Origin: Rhodopseudomonas infernalis
GTDB taxonomy: Bacteria; Pseudomonadota; Alphaproteobacteria; Rhizobiales; Xanthobacteraceae
DNA: 64,000 nt
Direction of reading: 5' to 3'
Assembly (NCBI RefSeq): GCF_022271405.1
Contig: NZ_JAJNAL010000002.1
Coordinates: forward strand, 124,001 to 188,000
Positions 51,526 through 60,890 of the stretch are shown here, piece by piece (position 1 is the stretch's first letter; each line of letters opens with the position of its first letter). The notes beneath the pieces are model-generated. The model saw nothing but the letters and a program-made list of their open reading frames with translations. It was not told the DNA's origin and did no database searches. The position numbers and the translations under genes were made by a program.

Positions 51526-52335
51526 TCAGATCGTACTCTGCGCCAGCGCCGGGCTCAGTCCGACGGCGAAGCTCCTGATCAGAGCCGCGACGTCGCCCGG
51601 AGCCTGCAGCGTCGGGACGTGGGCGCAGTTGGCGATCAGGTGGAACGTGCCGCGCGGCGCCAGCGCGGCGAGTTCTTCCGCCATCACCGCCGGCGTTGCC
51701 TCGTCGAGATCTCCTGCGCAGGCGAGGACCGGGACGGCGAGTCCTTTGGCCGCTTCGCGAAGATCGAGGGTCGCGAGTTGTTGACAGGCCGCCCGGAAGA
51801 CGTCGGGGTTGGTCCGCAGAAAGCTCGCGCGCCGCTCCGCCACAACGTCCGGCACCTTCGCCGCCATCTCCGGCGGAAACAGCCGTCGCATCGCGACGTC
51901 GGCGATTTCTGAAAGTCCGTCCTGACCTGCTTTCGCCGCCATGAAGCGGAAGGCGTTCCGTCCTTCCTCGCTGAACGCGGCGCCGCACCCGGCGAGCAGC
52001 AGCCCCCGCGTCGCGGCGGGGTGGCGCAGCGCCAGCGACAGCGCCGCAAAAGACCCATAGCCGTTACCGAACAGGATCGGCGTCTCGCCATCACAGAATC
52101 CGTGGAGCGCTTCCGCCACACGATCGGCCAGCGCGTCGAGGTCTCCGGCGCTCGCAGGTGAGTCGCCGAAGCCGGGAAGGTCGATCAGGACCAGACGGAA
52201 GTCGTTGGCGAGCAGAGGGACCACCGGCTCCAGGCTGCCCCGGTCGGACAGCAGCGAGTGTAGCAGCACGAGGGTGGGGCCTGCGCCCGTGATGTGGGCG
52301 GACACATTCGCCGCGCGGCTGTTAGCGGCCAGCAT
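51526..52335 (-). CDS. Alpha/beta hydrolase-like protein lacking the nucleophile serine
   Basis: This 269-residue alpha/beta-fold protein has the usual landmarks: LVLLHSLLSDRGS (oxyanion loop), LIDLPGFGDS, and a late acid (AGDLDEATP) and histidine (ANCAHVPTL). However the nucleophile elbow, normally G-x-S-x-G, reads FGNGYGS: glycine stands where serine is expected. A serine follows three residues later, but not in the elbow position. The protein may be a non-hydrolytic member (lyase, chaperone or ligand receptor) or be inactive. It is convergent with DUF2155 and divergent from the GntR gene. The frame is intact, which argues against a decayed gene. Confidence 0.8.
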   Translation of the reverse strand: MLAANSRAANVSAHITGAGPTLVLLHSLLSDRGSLEPVVPLLANDFRLVLIDLPGFGDSPASAGDLDALADRVAEALHGFCDGETPILFGNGYGSFAALSLALRHPAATRGLLLAGCGAAFSEEGRNAFRFMAAKAGQDGLSEIADVAMRRLFPPEMAAKVPDVVAERRASFLRTNPDVFRAACQQLATLDLREAAKGLAVPVLACAGDLDEATPAVMAEELAALAPRGTFHLIANCAHVPTLQAPGDVAALIRSFAVGLSPALAQSTI

Positions 52336-52594
52336 TGTTGCGCTCCAGAGCGGTGAAGCCAGCGGATCGAAGGCTCGGTTCGGAAGCTGCGGATCGATCT
52401 GTCCGGGGCGCAGGGGCGCGCCTGGCTGGGCTGCTTTGAAGGCGGAAATCTCTCAAAAGTCATCTCCCTTGACAGCGAATATCGTCGGTGTGATATTTCA
52501 GCATAACGGTTTCCGGATTGGAAGAGCTAAAAATATCGCCGAATACCAGCGATGAAATGGCCTCTCAATCGGACCAGGCAAGAAGATCTGATAT

Positions 52595-53275
52595 ATGAAT
52601 ATCGAGCCTCAAGAGATTTCTGATACGCTGAAGACGTCCAGTCTTCTGCGGGACTCGATCTACGCCCGGCTACGGGAAGAGATTCTCGGCTGCCGCATGG
52701 CGCCCGGCGAGGAATTGCGCGAGCAGGAGCTCGCGGTCCGGTTCGAAGTCAGCAAGCAGCCGGTGCGGGAGGCGCTGCTGCGGCTCGAACAGGAGCGGCT
52801 GATCACCGTGCTGCCGCGGCAGGGATATCGCGTGAAGCCGGTGTCGATCGCCGATGCCCGCGACATCTTCCGCTTCCGGGAAATCATCGAGCCGGCCTGC
52901 GCGGCGGATGCGGCGCAATTCGCCAGCGATGCTCAGCTTCGTAGTCTCGACGAGTTTCGCAGCTTCGACGCGCCGGCCGCGGAGTTCATCAAATACAACC
53001 GAGCTTTCCACATCGCCGTGGCGATGTGTTCGCCCCACCGCCGGATGCGCGAAGAGGTTGCCAATCTGGTCTCTCAGGCGGACCGTCTGGTGCTGGTGAG
53101 CATCGGCTTCGCTCAGGGGCGCGACACCAATCGGCTGCTCGCAGAGCACGTCGCGATCATCGATGCGTTGCAGGCGCGCGATGGACGGCAGGCTGCGCGC
53201 CTGCTGCGCACGCATATCATCGACGCACAGAAGCGCGTGGTCGCTAATCTTTCGCGCCACGCCGTCATCCTTTGA
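52595..53275 (+). CDS. GntR-family regulator, FCD type
   Basis: This 226-residue regulator has an N-terminal winged helix (about 18-85: ELAVRFEVSKQPVREALLRL) and a C-terminal FCD helical domain (about 92-220). The metal-ligand histidines typical of FCD are visible in FHIAVAMCS, EHVAIIDAL and RTHIIDAQ. FadR/FCD proteins bind carboxylic acids. Only 20 bp separate it from the aldehyde dehydrogenase gene, so it heads the catabolic module and is the likely regulator of it. Confidence 0.92.
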   Translation: MNIEPQEISDTLKTSSLLRDSIYARLREEILGCRMAPGEELREQELAVRFEVSKQPVREALLRLEQERLITVLPRQGYRVKPVSIADARDIFRFREIIEPACAADAAQFASDAQLRSLDEFRSFDAPAAEFIKYNRAFHIAVAMCSPHRRMREEVANLVSQADRLVLVSIGFAQGRDTNRLLAEHVAIIDALQARDGRQAARLLRTHIIDAQKRVVANLSRHAVIL

Positions 53276-53295
53276 GACGTAGGGAAGAGCACAGC

Positions 53296-54816
53296 ATGAA
53301 CGCTCCGCAAAACATCGCCGTTGCCGCCAGGGGCAACTTCATCGACGGGCGGGAGGTCGAGAGCGCCGGCGGCGCGACGGTGGAGGTCAGAAATCCGGCC
53401 ACAGGCGTGGTGATCGCCACCATTCCCGACAGCACGCGCGACGACGTCGATGCCGCAGTCCGCAGTGCCCGCGCGGCGTTTCGCGGGAGCGCGTGGGGCG
53501 GGCTGTCGGTGCGCGAGCGGGTCAAGCTGGTCAACCGCATCGCCGACGCGTTCGAGGCTGCGCTTCCGGAGCTGTATCTGCTGGAAACGCAGAACAACGG
53601 TCGCCCGGTCAACGAGACGCGCGCCCAGATGGCGCGGCTGCCGGACTTCCTGCGCTATTTCGCGGGCCTCGCGATGGCCCGGCGCGACGACGTGATCCCG
53701 GTCGAAGGCAATTACTTGGCCTACACCCGGCGCACCCCGATCGGCGTCGTCGCCAATTGCACGCCGTTCAATCATCCGCTGATGATCCTGTGCAAGTCGC
53801 TGGCGGCGGTGCTCGCCACCGGCTGCACCACGGTCGTCAAGCCGTCGGAATACACGCCGCTCACCACACTGCGGCTGGCGCAATTGATGACCGATGCCGG
53901 CTTGCCGCCAGGTGTGTTCAACGTGGTGAACGGGCTCGGACCGAACTCCGGTCGCTTCCTCGCCGAGCATTCGGACATCAACAAGCTGGTGCTGACCGGC
54001 GGAACCGAGGCGGGCCGCATCGCCGGCGCGGCGGCCTCCCGGGTGTTCGCGCATCAGACCCTCGAACTCGGCGGCAAGACGCCCGTCATGGTGTTCGATG
54101 ACTACAATGTCGAGCAGGCGGTGAACTACGCAGCGTTCGGCGCCTTCATCGGCGCCGGCCAGACCTGCGTCTGCGCCGCCCGCCATATCGTCCAGCGCAG
54201 CATCTACGACGAGTTCGTCGAGCGTCTGGCGGCCAAGGCCAAGGCGATCCGGATTGGCGATCCGCGTGATACCAACACCCAGCTCGGCCCGGTGATTTCA
54301 CAACGTCAGCTTGATCGGGTGCTGTCGTTCGTCAAGCTCGGCCTCGACGAGAAAGCGCGCCTCGTGGCCGGTGGCCAGCAGCGCAGCGTTCCCGGCCACG
54401 AGGGCGGTTACTTCGTCGAGCCCACCGTGTTTGCCGACGTGACGCCGCAGATGCGGATTGCGCGGGAAGAAGTGTTCGGTCCGTTCACGGTGGTGATTCC
54501 GTTCGACACCGAAGACGAGGCGCTCGCGATCGCCAACGACAGCCCGTTCGGGCTGGCGGCCGCGATCCGCACCCGCGACGTTCACCGGGCCCACCGGGTC
54601 GCGGCGAAGGTGAAAGCCGGCATCGTCTGGATCAACGATCATCATCGCCTCGATCCGGCCGCGCCGTGGGGAGGCGTGGACGACAGCGGTATCGGTCGTG
54701 AATTCGGCATCGAAAGCTTCAACGATCATTTCGACGTCAAGTCGGTGATGGTGTCGACCGACGACAAGCCGTTCGATTGGTACAGCGCCACGTCGGAGCA
54801 GAAGCGGCTCAACTGA
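53296..54816 (+). CDS. Aldehyde dehydrogenase
   Basis: This NAD(P)+-dependent aldehyde dehydrogenase has 506 residues. The motif TPFNHPLMILC is at the cofactor site, VKPSEYTPLT follows, the general-base glutamate is in LELGGKTP, and the catalytic cysteine is in GAGQTCVCAARH. EEVFGPFTVVIPF and SPFGLAAAI are also standard. The ATG at 53296 has GGGAAGAG about 8 bp upstream. In the operon GntR-ALDH-serine hydrolase-ABC importer it probably oxidises the aldehyde released after ester or amide cleavage of the imported compound. Confidence 0.94.
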   Translation: MNAPQNIAVAARGNFIDGREVESAGGATVEVRNPATGVVIATIPDSTRDDVDAAVRSARAAFRGSAWGGLSVRERVKLVNRIADAFEAALPELYLLETQNNGRPVNETRAQMARLPDFLRYFAGLAMARRDDVIPVEGNYLAYTRRTPIGVVANCTPFNHPLMILCKSLAAVLATGCTTVVKPSEYTPLTTLRLAQLMTDAGLPPGVFNVVNGLGPNSGRFLAEHSDINKLVLTGGTEAGRIAGAAASRVFAHQTLELGGKTPVMVFDDYNVEQAVNYAAFGAFIGAGQTCVCAARHIVQRSIYDEFVERLAAKAKAIRIGDPRDTNTQLGPVISQRQLDRVLSFVKLGLDEKARLVAGGQQRSVPGHEGGYFVEPTVFADVTPQMRIAREEVFGPFTVVIPFDTEDEALAIANDSPFGLAAAIRTRDVHRAHRVAAKVKAGIVWINDHHRLDPAAPWGGVDDSGIGREFGIESFNDHFDVKSVMVSTDDKPFDWYSATSEQKRLN

Positions 54817-54859
54817 GCGATGCGGCGGCGACGACAATTCTATAAGTCTGGGGTGGGTG

Positions 54860-56017
54860 ATGGACGACAATATTCGCATTGCAGGCACGTGTGACCCGGA
54901 GTTCGCCGGGGTGCAGGCGGCATTCGAGGAGAACTTTCGTCGGCGCGGCGAAGTCGGCGCCGCTGTGTGCGTCTACAAGGACGGCAAGAAGGTGGTCGAC
55001 CTCTGGGGCGGCCATCAGGATCTCGCGCGTACCAAGGAATGGGACGCCGACACCATCGTCATCATGAATTCGCTCGCGAAGAGCATGTCGGCGTTGTGCA
55101 CGCATATCCTGATCGACCGCGGGCTGGTCGATTTCGACGCGCCGGTCGCGACGTATTGGCCGGAATTCGCGCAGGCCGGCAAACACAAGGTGCTGGTTCG
55201 CCACGTGCTGTCGCACAGCGACGGCGTAATCTTCTGCGATGCCGCGCCTGCGGGCTCGTGGTTCGACTGGGACGCCCACATCAAGGCGCTCGAAGTGCAG
55301 GAGCCGGCCTGGGAGCCGGGCACCAATGGCGCTTACAACTCGGTCAACATCGGCTATCTGCTCGGCGAGATCATTCGCCGTGTCACCGGCAAGACAGTCG
55401 GCACGTTCCTGCGTGAGGAGATTTCGGAGCGGCTTGGCGCCGACTATCACATCGGCCTTCGGCCCGACGAGCTCGCCCGCGTCACCGACATGCACCAGAA
55501 TCCGAAGAACGCCTTCTTCGCGATCGCGTTCGACCAGGCGACGCCGCTGGGCCGAGCTTTCCAGTCGGGGCCGAAGGGTTACTTCCAGAATCTGCCCCAG
55601 ATCCGCGAAGTCGAAATGCCGTCGTTCGGCGGTCACGGCAACGCGCGTGCGGTCGCGCGGATCTATGCGGCGCTCGCCGGCAACGGCGAACTGGACGGCG
55701 TCCGGCTGCTGTCACCCGCCGCGGTCGAGCGCGCGTCGGCGCTGGCCTGGGACCACGACTGCATCATGACGACCCGCCGTTTGCGGATGGGGTACGGCTT
55801 CATGCACAACGACCCGGAGACCGGACCGATGGGGTTGCACATGACGACGTTCGGCCATACCGGCGCCGGCGGCGCGATCGCCTGGTGCGATCGCAAGCGC
55901 AACATGACCTTCGCCTACTGCCCCAACCTTCAGCGTGAAGGGCCCGGCATTGGCTCGCGCGGCGCCGCCGTCTCGATTGCGGCGGGCGGGGGATCGATCC
56001 CGAGTTGGTTCGATTAG
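54860..56017 (+). CDS. Serine hydrolase, beta-lactamase/EstB family
   Basis: This class C beta-lactamase-like esterase has 385 residues and no signal peptide, so is cytoplasmic. The S-x-x-K motif is in MNSLAKSMSA (serine about residue 71), the Tyr motif is GAYNSVN, and the third motif is FGHTGAGG. The group includes esterases, amidases and lactonases more than antibiotic resistance enzymes. The ATG at 54860 is used; the GTG one codon before is possible. It lies 43 bp after the aldehyde dehydrogenase gene. A role in releasing an alcohol or aldehyde from an imported ester is inferred. Confidence 0.9.
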   Translation: MDDNIRIAGTCDPEFAGVQAAFEENFRRRGEVGAAVCVYKDGKKVVDLWGGHQDLARTKEWDADTIVIMNSLAKSMSALCTHILIDRGLVDFDAPVATYWPEFAQAGKHKVLVRHVLSHSDGVIFCDAAPAGSWFDWDAHIKALEVQEPAWEPGTNGAYNSVNIGYLLGEIIRRVTGKTVGTFLREEISERLGADYHIGLRPDELARVTDMHQNPKNAFFAIAFDQATPLGRAFQSGPKGYFQNLPQIREVEMPSFGGHGNARAVARIYAALAGNGELDGVRLLSPAAVERASALAWDHDCIMTTRRLRMGYGFMHNDPETGPMGLHMTTFGHTGAGGAIAWCDRKRNMTFAYCPNLQREGPGIGSRGAAVSIAAGGGSIPSWFD

Positions 56018-56194
56018 CGGCGGGGAGAGGGCACCGGACTAAGCCCGGCGCTGCGACGGAAATTTCGATAGTCATGCCGCCGCAGCGGGACGAACGACGA
56101 CGATCGACAGCACGGTGTGCGAGCGATCGGAGAAGATAGACCAACCGCAGGACTCGATCCTGCAGATCAATCAAAATCGGCAAGGGAGGATTGA

Positions 56195-57124
56195 ATGAAC
56201 TTCAAGATGATTCTGGCGGCGCTGGTCGCACTGACCACCGCCACCGCGGCGCAGGCCGATCCAAAGCTCAAGATCGGATGCACGACGACGACGGATTGCT
56301 CCTCCGCGATGGTCGCCGTCGACGAAGGCATCTTCAAGCGTCTCGGCGTCGATGCCGAGATGGTGGTGATCGGCATCAATTCCAACATCCCGGCGGCGCT
56401 GCTGTCGGATTCGATCCAGATCGGCGGTCCGACGTCGCCGACCTTCCTGCAGGCTGTCGATGGCGGGCTCGATCTCGTCGCCGTGGCTGGCGCCTCGGTG
56501 ATGCATGAGTCCACCGGCAACCACACCGCCGCGGCCTATGCGCGTAACGGCGTCGACATCAAGCAGCCGAAGGATTTCGTCGGCAAGAAAGTCGGGGCCC
56601 CCGGGTTCGGCGCGTTTCTGCACGTGATGTTCGTGAAATGGCTGTCGGACAACGGCGTCGATCCGAAGAGCGTCAACTTCGTCGAAGTCTCGATCCCGAC
56701 GCAGGGCGATGCCCTCAAATCCGGCTCGATCGATGTCGGGCTGACCGGCGAACCCTGGGTCACCCGCATGAACAATGCCGGCGTCGGCAAGGTTGCGTCC
56801 TACTACGTGACCGAACTGAAGCGGACCGAGCCGGTGATCTTCTATGCGGCTTCGCGCGCCTGGGCAGAGAAGAACCCGGAATTGGTCAAGAAATTCCGCG
56901 AAGCCATTGCCGAGGGCGCCAAGATCGTCAACTCTGACCACGAGAAGGCCGCGCAGGCGATTTCGAAGTTCACCAAACAGCCGCTGGATATCGTTCGCGC
57001 CAATAAGGTTTCGTATCAGCAGCCCGAGATCAAGGGGAACGATTTTGCCTGGTACGTCGACTTCATGACCAAGATGAAGTTGCTGCAGGGCAACGTCGAT
57101 CTCACCAAATTGGTCCTGAAGTAG
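56195..57124 (+). CDS. ABC importer substrate-binding protein, NMT1/SsuA type
   Basis: This is a periplasmic receptor of the NMT1 superfamily, 309 residues, with a signal peptide cut near TAAQA (residue 20). Typical segments are LKIGCTTTTDCSS, AALLSDSIQIGGPTSP, GKKVGAPGFGAFLHV and SGSIDVGLTGEPWVT. Two cysteines (GCTTTTDC) in the first ligand loop are unusual and may form a disulfide at the binding site. It starts the transporter block of the catabolic module. The 177-bp gap before it may hold its own promoter. The ligand is probably a small nitrogen, sulfur or carboxylate compound. Confidence 0.88.
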   Translation: MNFKMILAALVALTTATAAQADPKLKIGCTTTTDCSSAMVAVDEGIFKRLGVDAEMVVIGINSNIPAALLSDSIQIGGPTSPTFLQAVDGGLDLVAVAGASVMHESTGNHTAAAYARNGVDIKQPKDFVGKKVGAPGFGAFLHVMFVKWLSDNGVDPKSVNFVEVSIPTQGDALKSGSIDVGLTGEPWVTRMNNAGVGKVASYYVTELKRTEPVIFYAASRAWAEKNPELVKKFREAIAEGAKIVNSDHEKAAQAISKFTKQPLDIVRANKVSYQQPEIKGNDFAWYVDFMTKMKLLQGNVDLTKLVLK

Positions 57125-57148
57125 TTCGTAATCGAAAGGCCGCAGGTC

Positions 57149-57952
57149 GTGAACATGCATCAACCCGTCCAAGCCGCGACCAGCGCGGCGTCTCCTGCGA
57201 TGATCACGTTTTCGCAGGCGACGCTGCGATTGGGCGGGAAGAGCATCATCGAGAATCTCGACTTCACGCTGCGGCAGGGCGAGTTCGTCTGCGTGATCGG
57301 TGCGTCGGGATGCGGCAAGACGACGGCGCTGCGGCTGGCGGCTGGGTTGTACCAGCCGTCCAGCGGCAGTGTCAGCTTCGAGGGCAAGCCGATAACGTCG
57401 CCGCGCAGGGACGTCGCGATCATGTTTCAGGACTACGGCAAGGCGCTGTTGCCTTGGCGAACGGCCGCCGGCAACGTGTCGCTGGCGCTGGAGGCCGCGA
57501 ACGTGCCGGCAGCGAAGCGCGGCCCGCGCATCGCCGAATTGTTGGCCAAGGTCGGCCTGCCGGGACACGCCGGCAAGTATCCGGCGGAGATGTCCGGCGG
57601 TATGCAGCAGCGATTGCAGATCGCGCGTTGCCTGGCGCAGGATCCGGTGGTTCTGCTGATGGACGAGCCGTTCGGCGCTCTCGACGCGATGACGCGGCAG
57701 AGCCTGCAGGACGAGGTGCTGTCGCTGGTCGCCGCCTCGGGCACCACCGTGCTGTTCGTGACGCACGATTTGGAGGAGGCGATCTATCTCGGCGACCGGG
57801 TGATCGGCCTGCTGCCGCATCCCGGCCGCATCGGCATCGAGGTCGAGGTCAATCTGCCGAAGCCGCGCGACCAGCTCGCCACCCGCGAGCACCCGGAATT
57901 CTTGCGGCTGCGCCGTGAGCTGTTCGACTTCATCCAAGCATCGGAGTCTTGA
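57149..57952 (+). CDS. ABC importer ATP-binding protein
   Basis: This ATPase of the NMT1-type importer has 267 residues. Walker A is GASGCGKTT (about 51-59), the Q-loop is [11 protein letters not shown], the signature is [15 protein letters not shown], Walker B is VVLLMDEP and the H-loop is in VTHDLEEA. The listed start is GTG 57149; ATG 57155 two codons later is equally possible. It stands 24 bp after the binding-protein gene. Confidence 0.92.
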   Translation: MNMHQPVQAATSAASPAMITFSQATLRLGGKSIIENLDFTLRQGEFVCVIGASGCGKTTALRLAAGLYQPSSGSVSFEGKPITSPRRDVAIMFQDYGKALLPWRTAAGNVSLALEAANVPAAKRGPRIAELLAKVGLPGHAGKYPAEMSGGMQQRLQIARCLAQDPVVLLMDEPFGALDAMTRQSLQDEVLSLVAASGTTVLFVTHDLEEAIYLGDRVIGLLPHPGRIGIEVEVNLPKPRDQLATREHPEFLRLRRELFDFIQASES

Positions 57953-57955
57953 TGC

Positions 57956-58726
57956 ATGATGTCGACCTCGCGCCTGAAGGGGCTGGTGCTGCCGGTGGTG
58001 TTGATCGCCGCCGCCGAAATCGCCGGCCGCATGGTCGATATCTCGCATAGCGATTCGCTGGCGCTTCCGAGTGCCATTGCGCTCGCTTTCGTCGAGGCAA
58101 TCGCGGACGGCTCGCTGCTGGTCGCGACGCGCGACACGCTGGCGAGCGTGTTCGCCGGCCTCGCTATCGGCGCCTCGATCGGCCTCGTCCTCGGCGTCGT
58201 TCTCGGCATGCTGCCGATCGCGGATCGGCTGATGGAGGTAACGGTGGAATCGATCCGTCCGATCCCGCCGATCGCGGTGTTGCCGATCGCGCTGATCGCG
58301 CTCGGCTTCGGCTATCGCCTGGAGATCGCGATCGTCGCTTTCGCGAGCCTGTGGTCGCCGCTGATCCTGACGCGTTCGGCAGTGCGCGACGTCGAACCGC
58401 GCCTGCTCGAAGTCTCGCGGGTGTTGCGGCTGACCCCGGGTGCGCGCATCAGCAAGATCGTCATTCCCGCGGCCTTGCCGCGCATCTTCGTGGCGTTCCG
58501 GCTCGCGGTCGGCATTGCGCTGATCGTGGCCGTGACGGTCGAGATCGCCATCAACCCGCTTGGCCTGGGCCAGGGCATCATGATGGCACAGCAGGCGCTG
58601 CGGCCCGACCTGATGTTGGCCTATCTAGTCTGGCTCGGCATCGTCGGCTACGGCCTCAACAGCCTGATGCTGTTCGCCCAGCAGCGGCTGTTCGGTCGCG
58701 CCGCGATGATGGAGGAGCCGCGATGA
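57956..58726 (+). CDS. ABC importer permease 1
   Basis: This inner-membrane permease (BPD_transp_1) has 256 residues and about six hydrophobic segments. The docking loop is SRVLRLTPGARISKI followed by VIPAALPRIF. It starts 3 bp after the ATPase stop and overlaps the next permease by 4 bp. Having two different permease genes means the channel is a heterodimer, unlike the single SsuC of sulfonate importers. Confidence 0.9.
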   Translation: MMSTSRLKGLVLPVVLIAAAEIAGRMVDISHSDSLALPSAIALAFVEAIADGSLLVATRDTLASVFAGLAIGASIGLVLGVVLGMLPIADRLMEVTVESIRPIPPIAVLPIALIALGFGYRLEIAIVAFASLWSPLILTRSAVRDVEPRLLEVSRVLRLTPGARISKIVIPAALPRIFVAFRLAVGIALIVAVTVEIAINPLGLGQGIMMAQQALRPDLMLAYLVWLGIVGYGLNSLMLFAQQRLFGRAAMMEEPR

Positions 58727-59505
58727 GAGCCGTATTGTCCGCCCGTTCGGCGCTCGGTTGGCGCGTCGCAAGTTTTGCGGTCGCGGCGGGGCTGGTCGGC
58801 GTATGGCAACTGATTGCCAATGCCCGGCTGATTGCGCCGGCGTTCCTGCCGGGACCCGATCGCGCCTGGGCGGCCCTGGTGCGCGGTCTCACTGAGGGTG
58901 ATCTGCTGAGCAAGGTCACCGGCACGCTGCAGCATATGGTGATCGGCTGGCTGGTCGCGTCACTGGCCGGCATCGCGCTCGGCGCATGGATCGGATCGTC
59001 GCCGCGCGTGCGCACCTACGTCACGCCGACGCTGGAATTCCTGCGCCCGCTGCCGGCGTCGGCGATCATTCCGGTCGCGATCGCGCTGTTCGGTCTGTCG
59101 CAGAGCATGGCACTGTTCGTCATCGCCTTCGGCGCGGTCTGGCCGATGCTGCTGTCCACCGTGCACGGCTTCGCCGCCGTCGAGCCGCGCTTGTACGAAG
59201 TGGCTCGCGCGCTGCACCTGTCGCGCATGGAGGTGATCTTCAAGATCGGTCTGCCGTCCGCCAGTCCCGATATTCTCGCCGGCATGCGCATCAGCGTCAC
59301 CGTTGCGCTGATCCTCTCGGTGGTCTGCGAGATGCTGGCCGGGCTGGACGGGCTCGGCCATTGGATCCTGGTCTCGGCGCGGCTGTTTCGCTCAGCCGAT
59401 CTGTTCGCCGGCGTGATCCTGCTCGGCCTGATCGGCTATGTGACGGCGCTGGCCGTCGAGCAGGTCGAGCGCAGGTTGCTGGTGTGGCGCAGGTCCGGCC
59501 ACTAG
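58723..59505 (+). CDS. ABC importer permease 2
   Basis: This is the second permease of the same importer, 260 residues. The docking loop is ARALHLSRMEVIFKI followed by GLPSASPDI. The ATG at 58723 overlaps the preceding stop (ATGA); the frame is open further upstream only as a shadow. The operon ends here; no clear hairpin follows in the 80 bp before the convergent protease gene. Confidence 0.9.
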   Translation: MRAVLSARSALGWRVASFAVAAGLVGVWQLIANARLIAPAFLPGPDRAWAALVRGLTEGDLLSKVTGTLQHMVIGWLVASLAGIALGAWIGSSPRVRTYVTPTLEFLRPLPASAIIPVAIALFGLSQSMALFVIAFGAVWPMLLSTVHGFAAVEPRLYEVARALHLSRMEVIFKIGLPSASPDILAGMRISVTVALILSVVCEMLAGLDGLGHWILVSARLFRSADLFAGVILLGLIGYVTALAVEQVERRLLVWRRSGH

Positions 59506-59585
59506 CAGCCGTACGGCAAGTACGGCGGAGTCCCGGGCTCGGCGCGCAAGCGTGCGTTCGCTTCCGCGACGAGTCCGCGAGCTGA

Positions 59586-60833
59586 TTAATTGCAGACAAC
59601 CTGCACGGTGAAGGATTTCGCCAGATCGGCGATTGCCTCCGGCTGGAGCTCGCGCGAGCTCACTGTTCCGCTAGTTACCACGCCGCTGGTGTCCAGGAAG
59701 TTCTTCGCCATGATGGATTTGATCGCGAAGTTGACGTTCTGCGGAATGTCCTTGGTGGCGGCGGCGACATTCAAGGCATTGAGCTTCGATACGATCACGC
59801 CGACGACGTTGCCGTACTTGTCGAGCAACGGCCCGCCACTGTTGCCCGGCTGAACTGGAGCCGAGATCTGGGCGAGGCGGGTGTCGTCTTCCATGCCCGT
59901 GGTCGCGGTGATCGCGCCGGCGGTGAAATTTCCCGATGTGGAAAGGATGCCGGTCAGGGGAAAGCCGAACACGTACACGGCTTCGCCCAACCGCATCTGG
60001 GTTCTCAGTCCGGGAACGGCCGGTGGCGATGAAGGGGTCTTCAGAATGGCGAGATCGTTGGTCTTGTCCTTCGCGACGAGCGTCGCTCGTACCGGAGTTC
60101 CGCCGGGAGGCATCACGTTGATCGTCGAGCATTCGGCAATGACGTGATTGTTTGTCACGATGTGCCCGTTCCCCGAGACGTAGAAGCCCGTGCCGGAACT
60201 CGTGGCGCTGCGTTTGGGTTTGGTCTCCGTCGAGCCTTCGTCGCGGGTGTCGCTCTGGGCCGTCATGAAGGCCTTCTGACAAGCCAGCACGGCTTCGAGG
60301 GCCCGGCGCGAGCCATCGAGCGAAAGTGCCGCGATGCGGTTTCGATTTAAGAAAACTCCGACACCGCCGGACTCAGCCAGCTCGACCATGAACTCAGTCT
60401 TGAGATTGCCAGAGAAAACGCCCTTCTCGGTGTCGCGCGCGAAGCCGACGAACTGACCGTTCCACCGCGTGCGGCCCATGACGAGCTGCATGTCGTACTG
60501 GCCGTCGACTTCGACCGAGGCCCAGCGCGGATTGGTGAAGGCGATGTACGCGCTCGGCTTGTCTCCGGCGAAACCGAACCACACCGTGGTCCGGTCACGA
60601 TAGGTCGCTGCCGCCAGACAACCGCCGACACTCTTGCTAAATCCAACGTCCCAACCCGAGACCGCTCCGAATGATTTGTCGATGTTGAGCGTGTCTTCGG
60701 AACGAGCAGAAGATGTGAGTACCAGCGAGACGATGGCTATCGTCGCCACTATCAGTCCCGGCCACCCTTCGCTGTGCGGGGGTGTTGGAGACGATCGGTA
60801 GGTTGATAGGGCCGCAAACGGCTTTGGCATCAT
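59586..60833 (-). CDS. Trypsin-like serine protease, exported
   Basis: This 415-residue protein has a long N-terminus with one hydrophobic segment (about residues 26-44, signal peptide or anchor). A 150-residue beta-rich domain follows, then a trypsin-like protease domain (about 210-400). The triad is His in TNNHVIAEC, Asp in KTNDLAIL and Ser in QPGNSGGPLL, as in DegP/HtrA proteases, but no PDZ domain follows. The ATG at 60833 has GAGG 6 bp upstream and is preferred over a start 15 residues earlier. The N-terminal domain is not one I recognise. Envelope quality control or processing is likely. Confidence 0.88.
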   Translation of the reverse strand: MMPKPFAALSTYRSSPTPPHSEGWPGLIVATIAIVSLVLTSSARSEDTLNIDKSFGAVSGWDVGFSKSVGGCLAAATYRDRTTVWFGFAGDKPSAYIAFTNPRWASVEVDGQYDMQLVMGRTRWNGQFVGFARDTEKGVFSGNLKTEFMVELAESGGVGVFLNRNRIAALSLDGSRRALEAVLACQKAFMTAQSDTRDEGSTETKPKRSATSSGTGFYVSGNGHIVTNNHVIAECSTINVMPPGGTPVRATLVAKDKTNDLAILKTPSSPPAVPGLRTQMRLGEAVYVFGFPLTGILSTSGNFTAGAITATTGMEDDTRLAQISAPVQPGNSGGPLLDKYGNVVGVIVSKLNALNVAAATKDIPQNVNFAIKSIMAKNFLDTSGVVTSGTVSSRELQPEAIADLAKSFTVQVVCN

Positions 60834-60890
60834 CGACCTCACATCGACAAATCGCGTGCATCCGGCGGTCGGGCCCACTTGATCGAACGC

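Noticed and set aside
56171-58048. 625-codon - strand open frame opposite the NMT1-type importer genes
   Set aside because: It spans two well-defined + strand genes and shows only shadow-type composition.
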